64,000 nt of DNA from Lysinibacillus sp. B2A1. Lineage in GTDB: Bacteria; Bacillota; Bacilli; Bacillales_A; Planococcaceae. Position 1 is the stretch's first letter, and each line of letters begins with the position of its first letter. Below the pieces are notes generated by a model that had not been told where the DNA came from, did not search any database, and worked only from the letters and a program-made list of their open reading frames with translations. Where the stretch lies: NCBI GenBank assembly GCA_002973635.1, contig CP027224.1, forward strand, positions 3,358,501 to 3,422,500, read 5' to 3'. This document shows, in pieces, positions 33,717 through 42,174 of this stretch. A program made the translations under genes and the position numbers.

Positions 33717-34498
33717 ATGGATGAATTACTCGCCCAATTAAAAGAGCTAGGATTTACAGAATATGAAGCAAAGGCCTATACGGCACTTGTCCAAAAGAGC
33801 CATATTAGTGCTTATCAGGTCAGCAAAAACTCTGGTATTCCTCGAGCAAGAGTTTATGACATACTGGATGTGCTCGTTGAAAAAGGATTAGTGCTGAAAG
33901 AGGAGGCTGCTGATCAAACAACTTATTCTTCCATTCCTGTTGCTATGTTTTTACAGCAAATTCAACAGCGCTGGCAATCGAATTTTACGTCAATTAGTGA
34001 CCAATTAGAAAAATTAGAAACTAAGGAGCAGGAAGCGGAGCCTAAAGTGTTAATGCTAAAAGGGAAGGAGACAATTATTAATTACTGTCAGTCATTATTA
34101 AAGAAAGCGGAGAAAAAGGTACTTCTTTCTATGTGGGAAGAGATGTATGAAGCATTGAGAGAGGATATTTTATTGGTGGCTGAACAAGTTCCTGTTCACG
34201 GTATTACACTATATGTGCATGAACCTGTGTCATCCATCGATATGCATCGAATGACATATTATACGAAAAATCTTCTACACCGCACTGGTTTATCTTGTCT
34301 ATAGATGGTCAAGAGATGATTTATGGACATTCTCCTTCAAATCTTGAAACCGCTTTTATTACGAATGATCCGGTTCACATTTGTTTATTAGAAGATTATA
34401 TATGGCATGATGTCCTTATTAATCGTCTACTAAGACGAGATGATCATGAGCTTGAGGAATGGATTACTAAAGAACGTAAAGCATTTTTTGTAGAGTAG
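33717..34498 (+). pseudogene. TrmB family transcriptional regulator with a one-base frameshift
   Basis: The frame from ATG 33717 (AATGGAGGGATTGG upstream) encodes the TrmB winged helix: L-K-E-L-G-F-T-E-Y-E-A-K-A-Y, then S-G-I-P-R-A-R-V-Y-D-I-L-D-V-L. A coiled coil and most of the effector domain follow. After T-K-N at 34266-34270 (an A5 run) it slips; adding one A gives T-K-K-S-S-T-P-H-W-F-I-L-S-I-D-G-Q-E and continues to 34498, 260 residues in total, the normal size. Without it the protein ends at 34304 with its C-terminal 65 residues lost, but the DNA-binding part intact. The divergent TSUP exporter is the likely target. Confidence 0.85.
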
Positions 34499-34504
34499 AA
34501 AATA

Positions 34505-34550
34505 AAGAATCTGCTTGCCTTTGTAATACTTAAGAGGCAAGCAGATTCTT
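34505..34550. terminator. Bidirectional terminator
   Basis: AAGAATCTGCTTGCCT / AGGCAAGCAGATTCTT is a perfect 16-bp stem with T-runs on both strands. It serves the TrmB-like and GIY-YIG genes. Confidence 0.9.
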
Positions 34551-34552
34551 TT

Positions 34553-34933
34553 TTAATAAAATACTTTATCAACATTATATTTAGAGCGGAAAACATTAAT
34601 GGCATACGTTTCGTAAATTTCACGTTCCATTGGATCCTCTATTTCATAAACTTCAATTTTGAAAATTTCTTGACGATGATTTTTCATAGGTGATACATTG
34701 TCTTCAAAATGCTTTTTTATACGCTGACGAATTTTACGCGCTTTACCGACAAATAAAAGCTCATTTTTCTCATTGTAAAATAAGAAAATGCCACCTTTGT
34801 CTCGTGTGATTTTATGGAAGTCAATAAAACCATGGTATGGTGTAATTGGTACATCACCAGGCTTTAAATCTTGCTCACGCTGGCGAATCACTAAATCTGG
34901 TTTAGGAAATTCAATTTTAATCAAGCTATTCAC
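34553..34933 (-). CDS. GIY-YIG nuclease-like protein
   Basis: 126 residues from GTG 34933, after AGAGAGGAAC. The GIY-YIG fold is recognisable at residues about 46-80: G-G-I-F-L-F-Y-N, then L-L-F-V-G-K-A-R-K-I-R-Q-R-I-K-K-H-F, corresponding to the UvrC N-terminal type. The Glu metal ligand is probably in D-P-M-E-R-E-I-Y-E (near 100), followed by the N-V-F-R-S-K-Y-N end. The first motif is G-I-F rather than G-I-Y, so catalysis is uncertain. Small free-standing proteins of this kind occur across Bacilli with unknown roles, presumably in DNA processing. Confidence 0.8.
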   Translation of the reverse strand: MNSLIKIEFPKPDLVIRQREQDLKPGDVPITPYHGFIDFHKITRDKGGIFLFYNEKNELLFVGKARKIRQRIKKHFEDNVSPMKNHRQEIFKIEVYEIEDPMEREIYETYAINVFRSKYNVDKVFY

Positions 34934-35072
34934 GTTCCTCTCTGTTACTAAAGGTATATGGTAACATAATTACAGCATGTTTACCATAAAATTTCATATG
35001 TTATTATGATGATTAGTGTTCATCAAAATTTAGCTAAACATGCATAGTAATGACAAAATATTCTATGTTTTA

Positions 35073-35101
35073 TTGATATTCTTAATAGTTCATGTTACAA
35101 T
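35073..35101 (+). promoter_or_regulatory. Sigma-A-type promoter for the metA leader
   Basis: TTGATA (35073-35078) and TACAAT (35096-35101) are separated by 17 bp and placed about 18 bp before the SAM aptamer. Confidence 0.65.
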
Positions 35102-35119
35102 TCATTTTAATTAAATAAT

Positions 35120-35226
35120 CTTATCAAGAGAAGCTGAGGGATTTGGCCCGATGACGCTTCAGCAACCTCTAACAAATGTTAGAAAGGTGCTAATTCCAGC
35201 AAAGGTTTGTTCCTTTGAGAGATAAG
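35120..35226 (+). promoter_or_regulatory. SAM-I (S-box) riboswitch upstream of metA
   Basis: P1 pairs CTTATC (35120-35125) with GATAAG (35221-35226). The conserved core is present: CAAGAGAAGCTGAGGGA, then GGCCCGATGA, CTTCAGCAACC, and AAAGGTGCTAATTCCAGCA. When S-adenosylmethionine binds, the downstream terminator forms and metA is shut off. Confidence 0.96.
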
Positions 35227-35238
35227 AGTGAACGTGGT

Positions 35239-35285
35239 AAATCCCTTCTCATTCTATCTCGCATGGAATGAGGGGGATTTTTTAA
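35239..35285 (+). terminator. Regulated terminator of the SAM riboswitch
   Basis: AAATCCCTTCTCATTC / GGAATGAGGGGGATTT followed by TTTTAATTT. This is the expression platform of the S-box leader. Confidence 0.88.
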
Positions 35286-35344
35286 TTTCATAAAAAGTGT
35301 CATTGTAAACATTAAGAGTGAATTAAAAGAGAGGGGAATGCAAG

Positions 35345-36279
35345 ATGCCAATTAATATTCCAAAAAACTTACCAGCTGGAGAACATTTACGAGAGGAAAA
35401 AATCTTCGTGATGGAAGAGGATCGTGCGAAAACACAACAAATTCGTCCATTAAATATATTGATTTTCAACTTAATGCCTGAAAAAGAGAAAACAGAGCTT
35501 CAGTTACTGCGCTTACTAGGGAATACGCCACTGCAAGTCAATATTACATTTTTAAATACAGCAACACATGAATCAAAAAATGTTAGTAAATCACATTTAC
35601 AGTTATTTTACACGACATTCCAACAAATTCGTCATCGCCGCTTTGATGGAATGATTATTACAGGTGCTCCTGTTGAGAAAATGGCTTTTGAAGAAGTGAA
35701 TTACTGGCAGGAAATCTCACAAATTATGGATTGGTCTAAGAAAAATGTGACATCGATTCTACATATATGTTGGGGGCACAGGCTGCCTTATATCATCATT
35801 ATGGGATCGGGAAGGTTGAACTTCCAGCAAAATGCTCTGGTGTTTACTCGCATGTTATTACAGATTTAACAGTGGACTTAGTGCGAGGTTTTAGTGATTT
35901 ATTTACTGCACCACATTCTCGTTATACATCTGTTTCTATAGATGAAGTACGCAATCATCCTGATTTACGTTTACTATCCTATTCAGAGGATGCAGGTGTA
36001 TTTATTGTGCAGTCCAAGGATAATAAAAACATTATGATTACAGGTCATCTTGAATATGATGCGACAACTTTAGCAGATGAATATAGCCGAGATGTTTCAA
36101 AAGGGTTAGACATTGCTGTGCCAGTGAACTATTTCCCAAATGACGACCCAGCACAAGAGCCGATTAATACATGGCGTGCCCATACCCATTTGTTATTCTC
36201 AAACTGGCTGAATTACTATGTTTATCAAGAAACACCATATGAATGGGATTTCGTTGATGAAATTGAATATCATATTTAA
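35345..36279 (+). pseudogene. metA: Homoserine O-acyltransferase MetA with a one-base frameshift
   Basis: Two overlapping frames, 35345-35869 and 35767-36279, make up one MetA. One extra G in the G5 run at 35772-35776 turns C-W-G-H-R into [13 protein letters not shown] and gives 311 residues. The N-terminus [11 protein letters not shown] and [14 protein letters not shown] are hallmarks. The catalytic Cys is in H-I-C-W-G, directly at the lesion, and the His/Glu of the triad are in T-G-H-L-E-Y-D. MetA activates homoserine (acetyl or succinyl donor) in methionine synthesis. GAGAGGGGAATGCAAG precedes the ATG. A SAM riboswitch controls it, which argues that the gene is in use. Confidence 0.92.
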
Positions 36280-36280
36280 A

Positions 36281-36475
36281 TCAATTATGCCTCGACATAA
36301 TTGAGTCCGGAATCGGCTTTGTGCTTACACAAAGAACTCCTTTCCGATTCCGTGACATCCGCCGGAGGCTTTAACTTCTTTTAGCGGTTGTTTGGACACC
36401 CGTTGAAAAGTAGCTTAAATTCGCATTCATCTCACCACCTTTAGAGGCGGGAGACTTCTGCTGAAAGAAGTTAAA
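36281..36475 (-). repeat. Highly structured 195-bp dispersed element
   Basis: Three nested or adjacent inverted repeats fill the gap between metA and its apparent terminator: TCAATTATG...CATAATTGA (36281-36304), GGAATCGG...CTTTGTG-n4-CACAAAG...CCGATTCC (36308-36351), and TTAACTTCTTT...AAAGAAGTTAA (36371-36474). No protein is encoded. The anchors CCTCTAAAGGTGnnGAGATG (minus strand of 36424-36447) and GGCnTAATTGATTTA (36277-36291) recur in the same order at 46628-46691. It resembles a small non-autonomous mobile element or a structured RNA. Confidence 0.7.
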
Positions 36476-36486
36476 TTTAAACCCGC

Positions 36487-36532
36487 AAAAAGCCCAATGT
36501 CTCCACTTATTAGTGAGAGAGGTTGGGCTTTT
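36487..36532 (+). terminator. Terminator downstream of metA
   Basis: AAAAGCCCAA / TTGGGCTTTT with an inner CTCC...GAGAGAG segment. The structured element at 36281-36475 separates it from the metA stop codon. Confidence 0.8.
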
Positions 36533-36627
36533 AGCTATTTCACTTATTGTTCACAAATACTGCCATTTTTCCCTTTGATAATTTCTAAAAAGTTGAATCT
36601 ACTTCATATGTGGTATATTATTTTATC

Positions 36628-36651
36628 AAATGATAGATTTAACTATCATTT
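36628..36651. promoter_or_regulatory. Palindromic operator before the P450 gene
   Basis: AAATGATAG-n6-CTATCATTT has perfect 9-bp arms, 25 bp before the P450 start and overlapping the likely promoter. It is the probable site of the TetR-type repressor encoded after the P450 gene. A perfect second copy before that regulator was not found, only the partial match ACTATCTA at 39962. Confidence 0.6.
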
Positions 36652-36675
36652 TTAATTTACTGAAAGAAGGGATTC

Positions 36676-39600
36676 ATGATGATAAGTGTAGAGGATGTTC
36701 CAAAACCAAAAACATTTGGTCCACTTGGCCATTTGCCTTTAATCGATAAAGAGCAGCCAACATTATCACTTTGTAAGCTTGCAGAAGAGTATGGGCCGAT
36801 ATATCGATTAGAAATACCAGGTTATACTAGCCTGGTAATATCTGGTCATGATTTGGTAGCTGATGTTTGTGATGTTTCTCGTTTTGATAAGCAGATATAT
36901 AGTGAGTTAGAAAATGTTCGTGCTTTTGGTGGTGATGGCCTGTTTACAAGCAGAACAACTGAGCCGAATTGGCAAAAAGCGCATAACATCCTACTTCCCA
37001 CATTTAGTAAACAAGCTATGAAAGATTATCATTCGATGATGACGGATATTGCCACACAGCTGATACAAAAATGGGAACGCTTAAATCCGATGGAGGAAAT
37101 TGAAGTCCCGGAAGATATGACGCGATTAACACTAGACACAATTGGTTTATGTGGCTTCAATTATCGCTTTAATAGCTTTTATAGAGAAACACATAGCCCC
37201 TTTATTATGAGTATGGTTCGTGCTTTAAATGAAGCTATGCTAAAAAGTTCCCGATTAAAGATACAAAATCTGATGATGGTTGGCACTAGGCGTCAATTTA
37301 ACGAAGATATCGAAATAATGTTTACATTAGTAGATAAAATTATTGAGGAGCGAAAGGCAAGAGGTGCACAGGAGGAAATTGATTTATTAGGCCGCATGTT
37401 AAATGTAAAAGATCCAGACACAGGAGAAACACTAAGCGATGAAAATATTCGCTATCAAATCATTACATTTTTGATAGCTGGGCATGAAACAACAAGTGGA
37501 TTGCTATCCTTTGCCCTCTATTTTTTAATCAAACATCCTGAAGTATTAGAGAAGGCTTATGTAGAAGTTGATCAGATCTTGACTGAGGAAACACCAACAT
37601 ATGAACAAATAGGACAGCTAAAGTACATTCGTCTAATTTTAAATGAATCATTACGATTATGGCCGACAGCACCTGGCTTTGAGCTTTATGCAAAAGAGGA
37701 TACTGTCATTGGCGACAAGTACTTGATTAAAAAAGGTGACAATATAAGTGTCCTTCTGCCACAGCTTCATCGTGATAAAAATGCATGGGGTGAAAATGCG
37801 GAACAATTTTATCCAGAGCGCTTTGAAGATACTCAGAATGTTCCTACACATGCATTTAAACCGTTTGGAAATGGTCAGCGTGCCTGTATCGGCATGCAAT
37901 TTGCCCTTCATGAAGCAACATTGGTATTAGGAATGATTCTACAGCGTTTTGAATTAATCGATTATGACAATTATCAATTAAAAATACAGCAAACTCTAAC
38001 GATAAAGCCAGGTGATTTTAAAATTCGAGTAAAGCAGCGTAATCGAGTAATTAACCAAAAAACAACAGTAGCACCTCAGCGACAAGAAAAAATGCATCCT
38101 TTACCAAAACCAAATGTAGAGAATGCAAAAATGTCTTTGCTAGTCCTCTATGGTTCTGATTTAGGAACTACTGAAAGAATTGCCAAACAGTTAGCAGATG
38201 AAGCTGTTCTGTATGGTATTCGGAGTAAAGTCGCTACGCTAGATGAGTATGCTGGAAAATTACCTAAAGAGGGCGCTGTACTAATTGTTTGCTCTTCTTA
38301 TAATGGTCATCCCCCAAGAAATGCTCGAAAGTTTCTCTCATGGCTAGAGAATAGTAATGCGAATAGCTTACAAGGAGTAAACTATGCTGTATTCGGCTGT
38401 GGAGATCGAAATTGGCATTATACGTATCAAAAAGTACCTAGAACAATAGATGAACAGCTTGCCATTAAAGGGGCTACAAGAATTTTGCTACATGGGGAAG
38501 CGGACGTAAGTGCAGATTTTGAAAAGCAATTGGAGAACTGGCGAGAACAACTGTGGCAGACTATGGAAGAGACATTTGATTTAACTATAGATGATGATGT
38601 GTTGCAGGAACAAACTAAATTGTCTATTCAAGTTGTAAAAGGCTTAGCAACGGTACCACTTGCCTTAAAACACGGTGCCCGTTATGCATCGATTATAAAA
38701 AATGAAGAGCTTCAATCAGCCAATAGTGAACGGAGTACACGTCATATTGAAATTGCATTGCCAAAGGGGCTTAGCTATCAGGAGGGGGATCATCTTGGCG
38801 TGATACCCAAAAATAGCAGCAAGCTCATCCATCGAGTTCTTCGTCGATTTAAATTGAATGCCAATGATCAGCTACTCATTTCGTCTAATGGAAATGGGTC
38901 GCATCTTCCTACAGATTATCCGGTTAGCTTATACGAGGTGCTTGCTACTAGTGTTGAATTACAGGAGACAGCTAGTCGTATACAAATACGAGAGCTAGCC
39001 GCGTATACAGAGTGTCCACCACATAAACGTGAATTAGAGCAATTATTACAGGAAGATATTTATAGGGAGCAGGTATTAAAAAAACGATTATCTATGCTAG
39101 AGCTTCTTGAAATATATGAAGCCAGTGAATTACCTTTTGAAAAATTTATTGCTTTACTACCGGCATTAAAGGCTAGATATTACTCCATATCTAGTTCACC
39201 AATGGTAAATCCTGAACGCTTAAGCATTACAGTAGGAGTCTTGCAGGAACCAGCTTGGTGTGGGCGAGGGGACTATTATGGGGTGGCGTCAAATTATTTG
39301 GCACAGTGTCAACCAGGTGAATCGTTAGTGATGTTTTTACGTTCAGCTGATTCAGGATTCCAGCTGCCAGAGGATGCAGCTACATCGATCATAATGGTTG
39401 GACCAGGAACTGGTATAGCACCATTTAGAGGCTTTTTACAGGCTCGTGCTGCGATGAAACAGCGAGGAATTGCACTTGGGCAAGCACATCTTTTCTTCGG
39501 CTGTAGAAATGATGCTGATTTTATTTATCGTGAGGAGCTTGAGCAGTTTGAAAAGGATGGGATTGTGACACTTCATACAGCATTTTCCCGTAAAGATGGA

Positions 39601-39849
39601 ATACAGAAAGCTTATGTGCAGCAAGTAATGGAGCCTTATTCCTCAAATATTATCGAAATGTTAAATAATAATGGACGATTATATGTTTGTGGAGATGGTA
39701 ATCATATGGCACCAGCTGTAGAAGCTATGCTGCAGCATGCCTATCAATTTGAAAAAGGGGTAGAGGAGATTGAGGCAAAAAACTGGCTAGAGCAGCATCA
39801 GTATAGAGGAAACTATGTGAAGGATGTCTGGGTGCAGAATGGGCAATGA
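36676..39849 (+). CDS. Self-sufficient cytochrome P450/NADPH-P450 reductase (CYP102A type)
   Basis: 1057 residues, a fusion of a fatty-acid hydroxylase P450 and a diflavin reductase as in P450 BM3. The heme domain (about 1-455) shows the I-helix [10 protein letters not shown], the E-x-x-R motif N-E-S-L-R-L-W-P, and the heme-Cys loop [10 protein letters not shown] (Cys near 403). A linker leads to the FMN domain ([10 protein letters not shown], near 495) and the FAD/NADPH domain ([26 protein letters not shown]). It would hydroxylate medium- to long-chain fatty acids near the omega end. GAAAGAAGGGA precedes the ATG pair. A TetR regulator follows, 153 bp downstream. Confidence 0.95.
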   Translation: MMISVEDVPKPKTFGPLGHLPLIDKEQPTLSLCKLAEEYGPIYRLEIPGYTSLVISGHDLVADVCDVSRFDKQIYSELENVRAFGGDGLFTSRTTEPNWQKAHNILLPTFSKQAMKDYHSMMTDIATQLIQKWERLNPMEEIEVPEDMTRLTLDTIGLCGFNYRFNSFYRETHSPFIMSMVRALNEAMLKSSRLKIQNLMMVGTRRQFNEDIEIMFTLVDKIIEERKARGAQEEIDLLGRMLNVKDPDTGETLSDENIRYQIITFLIAGHETTSGLLSFALYFLIKHPEVLEKAYVEVDQILTEETPTYEQIGQLKYIRLILNESLRLWPTAPGFELYAKEDTVIGDKYLIKKGDNISVLLPQLHRDKNAWGENAEQFYPERFEDTQNVPTHAFKPFGNGQRACIGMQFALHEATLVLGMILQRFELIDYDNYQLKIQQTLTIKPGDFKIRVKQRNRVINQKTTVAPQRQEKMHPLPKPNVENAKMSLLVLYGSDLGTTERIAKQLADEAVLYGIRSKVATLDEYAGKLPKEGAVLIVCSSYNGHPPRNARKFLSWLENSNANSLQGVNYAVFGCGDRNWHYTYQKVPRTIDEQLAIKGATRILLHGEADVSADFEKQLENWREQLWQTMEETFDLTIDDDVLQEQTKLSIQVVKGLATVPLALKHGARYASIIKNEELQSANSERSTRHIEIALPKGLSYQEGDHLGVIPKNSSKLIHRVLRRFKLNANDQLLISSNGNGSHLPTDYPVSLYEVLATSVELQETASRIQIRELAAYTECPPHKRELEQLLQEDIYREQVLKKRLSMLELLEIYEASELPFEKFIALLPALKARYYSISSSPMVNPERLSITVGVLQEPAWCGRGDYYGVASNYLAQCQPGESLVMFLRSADSGFQLPEDAATSIIMVGPGTGIAPFRGFLQARAAMKQRGIALGQAHLFFGCRNDADFIYREELEQFEKDGIVTLHTAFSRKDGIQKAYVQQVMEPYSSNIIEMLNNNGRLYVCGDGNHMAPAVEAMLQHAYQFEKGVEEIEAKNWLEQHQYRGNYVKDVWVQNGQ

Positions 39850-40002
39850 CTTTCTTTGTAGTGCAAAATGTTTTATTTCCTTGTAAGAAAAGCCTTGCTG
39901 ATAGGCAAGGAGGTTGAATTCCAGTGTGCTGTATTCTACAATTGTATCAATTGGTAGTAAACACTATCTAGTATTCACCTTATTTTTGGAAAGAAGTGAA
40001 GC

Positions 40003-40560
40003 ATGATGAAAAATGCAAAAGAGGCTAGGCTTCATGCTATATTAGATGCAGCTACAGAGCTCCTCGTCGAAAAGCCGACAGCCTCCTTAACTGACATCGC
40101 TAACTATGCTGGTATTGGTATCGCAACTTTACATCGTTATATTGAAAGCAGGGAACAATTGATGTTGCAATTAGGCTTTAGAGCTGTTCAGGTTGTCAAT
40201 GATACCATGAACGAAATACCAGTGGATGAAGAGAAGCTGGAATCCTATATCCCAAAGCTTATTGAGGCTTTAATTCCGTTAGGAGATAAAATTTATTTTC
40301 TTGCCCATGAATGCTCCGTAAATTACAGTTCAGAATTATTGGCTGCTGAAGATCAGCTGAAGGAGCCTATTAGACAGACAATTATCCAATTACAGAACCA
40401 AGGTTTTTTACGTCAGGATATGAGTAGTGAATGGATGCTTAATGTCTTATATTCACTCCTATTTACTATGTGGCAGCAGGTGCAGGAAGGGAATATTGCT
40501 AAAAACTCAGCTGCACTGTTAATTGTAGAAACGTTATTCAACGGCATAAAAGCGAAATAA
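40003..40560 (+). CDS. TetR family transcriptional regulator
   Basis: 185 residues. The N-terminal helix-turn-helix (about 10-55) reads I-L-D-A-A-T-E-L-L-V-E-K-P-T, then L-T-D-I-A-N-Y-A-G-I-G-I-A-T-L-H-R-Y-I-E-S-R-E-Q-L. The C-terminal domain is helical and variable as usual. The ATG at 40003 follows GGAAAGAAGTGAAGC. It lies in the same direction behind the CYP102-type gene. In B. megaterium the TetR-type BM3R1 represses P450 BM3 and is induced by fatty acids, but that gene lies upstream. A similar repressor role is likely here, acting through the palindrome at 36628. Confidence 0.88.
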   Translation: MMKNAKEARLHAILDAATELLVEKPTASLTDIANYAGIGIATLHRYIESREQLMLQLGFRAVQVVNDTMNEIPVDEEKLESYIPKLIEALIPLGDKIYFLAHECSVNYSSELLAAEDQLKEPIRQTIIQLQNQGFLRQDMSSEWMLNVLYSLLFTMWQQVQEGNIAKNSAALLIVETLFNGIKAK

Positions 40561-40565
40561 ATGAT

Positions 40566-40603
40566 AAAATGATGACCTGACAGTTTATAAGGTCATCATT
40601 TTT
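40566..40603. terminator. Bidirectional terminator between the TetR gene and the ger operon
   Basis: AAAATGATGACCT / AGGTCATCATTTTTT with poly-A and poly-T flanks. Confidence 0.88.
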
Positions 40604-41919
40604 TAATATTCATTTTTATCTTGATCAGATTTTACATCATCTTCATTTTTAGTCTGTGGCTTACTATCATTTTGACTTTCTAGTTCAAGTTTATTTTCAT
40701 TTTGTTCCTCATTTTTAGAATTGCTTTGGTTATCACTCTCTGAAGCATTATTACTTTTATTCTCACTATCGTTCTGTGCGTGATTCTTGCTCGTTGTTTG
40801 AATTTCATTGCTATTTTCACCTTGTGAATGCCCATCTATTTTGCGGAACATCGCAACGATTAGTAAGGTTAACGGCAAAATAACTGTGAATATAGCCGAG
40901 AATATGGGCCAAATTTCATTGTTGTAGACATTAGAATGAACGATATTAGGATGCACAATTTGAGAAAGACCAATCATTAATAAACCAAGTGGAAAAATAA
41001 GTGGACGATGATCCTGTATCTTACATATCTGCGCTATACCAATGACTGAGGCGTAAAAATACATAAACGTTCGAATATAAATGGATATAATCCACATGCC
41101 TGCCATAATAATTTCAATACGCTGTAAAAAATTACCGATAGAAATTCTTTGCGCCAATGCGTAGCTAGGAAAGGTACGAGAAGCGGTATTAGAGGGACCT
41201 AGTACAAGAATACATAAGGTAATTAGAATAATTAAGACAATACCACCGATAATCGCCCCAATGTAAAATCCTTTTTGTGCAGACTTTTGGACATTAACAG
41301 CAGATGGGAAAAGCATTAGCAGTACAACTAGTGGAAAAGAAAAAATACTCATAAATCGAATAATACTATATAAAAAGGATTTTTTAGATGTTTCCAAGAT
41401 TGGCTGTACATTATCGAAGCTAATCTGAGGTGCTATACAAACTGCAAAGATGATAAAAATTAGGATAAAAATAGGAAATAGAATCTCTGCAGAACGAGCA
41501 AATACCTCAATACCGAGAAAAGCAGCATACACAATGATGATACTAAACAGCAATGCAAATGCCATAGTTGGGGTTTCTGGCATCACTTCTGTTTTCATGA
41601 AAATACCAATAAAATATAATAGTTCACCTGAGGAAAGAAAGGTAAGAATTATAAAGCCGACCGCTGTAAATTTTCCAAAAATGCGCCCTAATATTTTTTC
41701 ATTTGCCTCAATGAATGTAAGGTCAGGTGTACGTTTTCCTAAAGAGATATATAGCTTTATTAAGAGAAAGCTTATTGCGACTCCGATGATTGCTGCAATC
41801 CAAGCATCTTGCTTTGCGGCACTTGCTATAGTGGCTGGAATAATTAATATGGCTGTTCCAATGGAAAAAAGAAGGGTGATGATCATAAATTGTCTTGAAC
41901 TAATAATTTCTTTTTCCAT
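40603..41919 (-). CDS. Spore germinant receptor B subunit (GerAB-type) with a long polar tail
   Basis: 438 residues from ATG 41919 (AAGGGGTTGCTCAT upstream; TTG 41928 overlaps that site). About ten membrane helices in the first 360 residues match the GerAB/spore permease family, an APC-superfamily relative that binds the germinant. After the last helix, residues about 362-438 form a tail of almost only N, S, E, K, Q and D. GerAB proteins normally stop soon after the last helix, so the tail is unusual. It is the last gene of an A-C-D-B operon in the inner spore membrane. Confidence 0.9.
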   Translation of the reverse strand: MEKEIISSRQFMIITLLFSIGTAILIIPATIASAAKQDAWIAAIIGVAISFLLIKLYISLGKRTPDLTFIEANEKILGRIFGKFTAVGFIILTFLSSGELLYFIGIFMKTEVMPETPTMAFALLFSIIIVYAAFLGIEVFARSAEILFPIFILIFIIFAVCIAPQISFDNVQPILETSKKSFLYSIIRFMSIFSFPLVVLLMLFPSAVNVQKSAQKGFYIGAIIGGIVLIILITLCILVLGPSNTASRTFPSYALAQRISIGNFLQRIEIIMAGMWIISIYIRTFMYFYASVIGIAQICKIQDHRPLIFPLGLLMIGLSQIVHPNIVHSNVYNNEIWPIFSAIFTVILPLTLLIVAMFRKIDGHSQGENSNEIQTTSKNHAQNDSENKSNNASESDNQSNSKNEEQNENKLELESQNDSKPQTKNEDDVKSDQDKNEY

Positions 41920-41936
41920 TATGAGCAACCCCTTTT

Positions 41937-42170
41937 TTATTTTGTAAGTGAAACAATTAGATCTTTAATAGGTGAAAAAATAAAAGTGATCAAGTCAAGT
42001 GGACTTGGAATCTGAAGCTTTAAAACGACACCAATATTTAATGCAGTAGCAAGTAATAAAATAATTGAAAAAATAACAATCGTCTTCGTTTCTTTTTGTT
42101 TTTTTAATTTTGGGATAAAAGCAAAGGCAATTATGGACGAAATAACAAGGATAAATAGCGTCATCACCAT
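41937..42170 (-). CDS. Small D-type subunit of the germinant receptor
   Basis: 77 residues with two membrane helices (near 2-18 and 30-52), separated by a short K-K-Q-K-E-T-K loop. It sits between the C- and B-subunit genes, with 4 bp to the C gene and 17 bp to the B gene, and has its own GAGGAGTGAG ribosome site. Small two-helix D proteins occur in many Bacillus germinant receptor operons (for example GerKD and GerUD) and modulate germination rate. Assignment rests on size, topology and position, since D subunits are poorly conserved. Confidence 0.72.
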   Translation of the reverse strand: MVMTLFILVISSIIAFAFIPKLKKQKETKTIVIFSIILLLATALNIGVVLKLQIPSPLDLITFIFSPIKDLIVSLTK

Positions 42171-42174
42171 GGTC

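Noticed and set aside
39895..39915. GCCTTGC/GCAAGG hairpin after the P450 gene as terminator
   Set aside because: The stem is short and no T-run follows, so it was not listed as a terminator.
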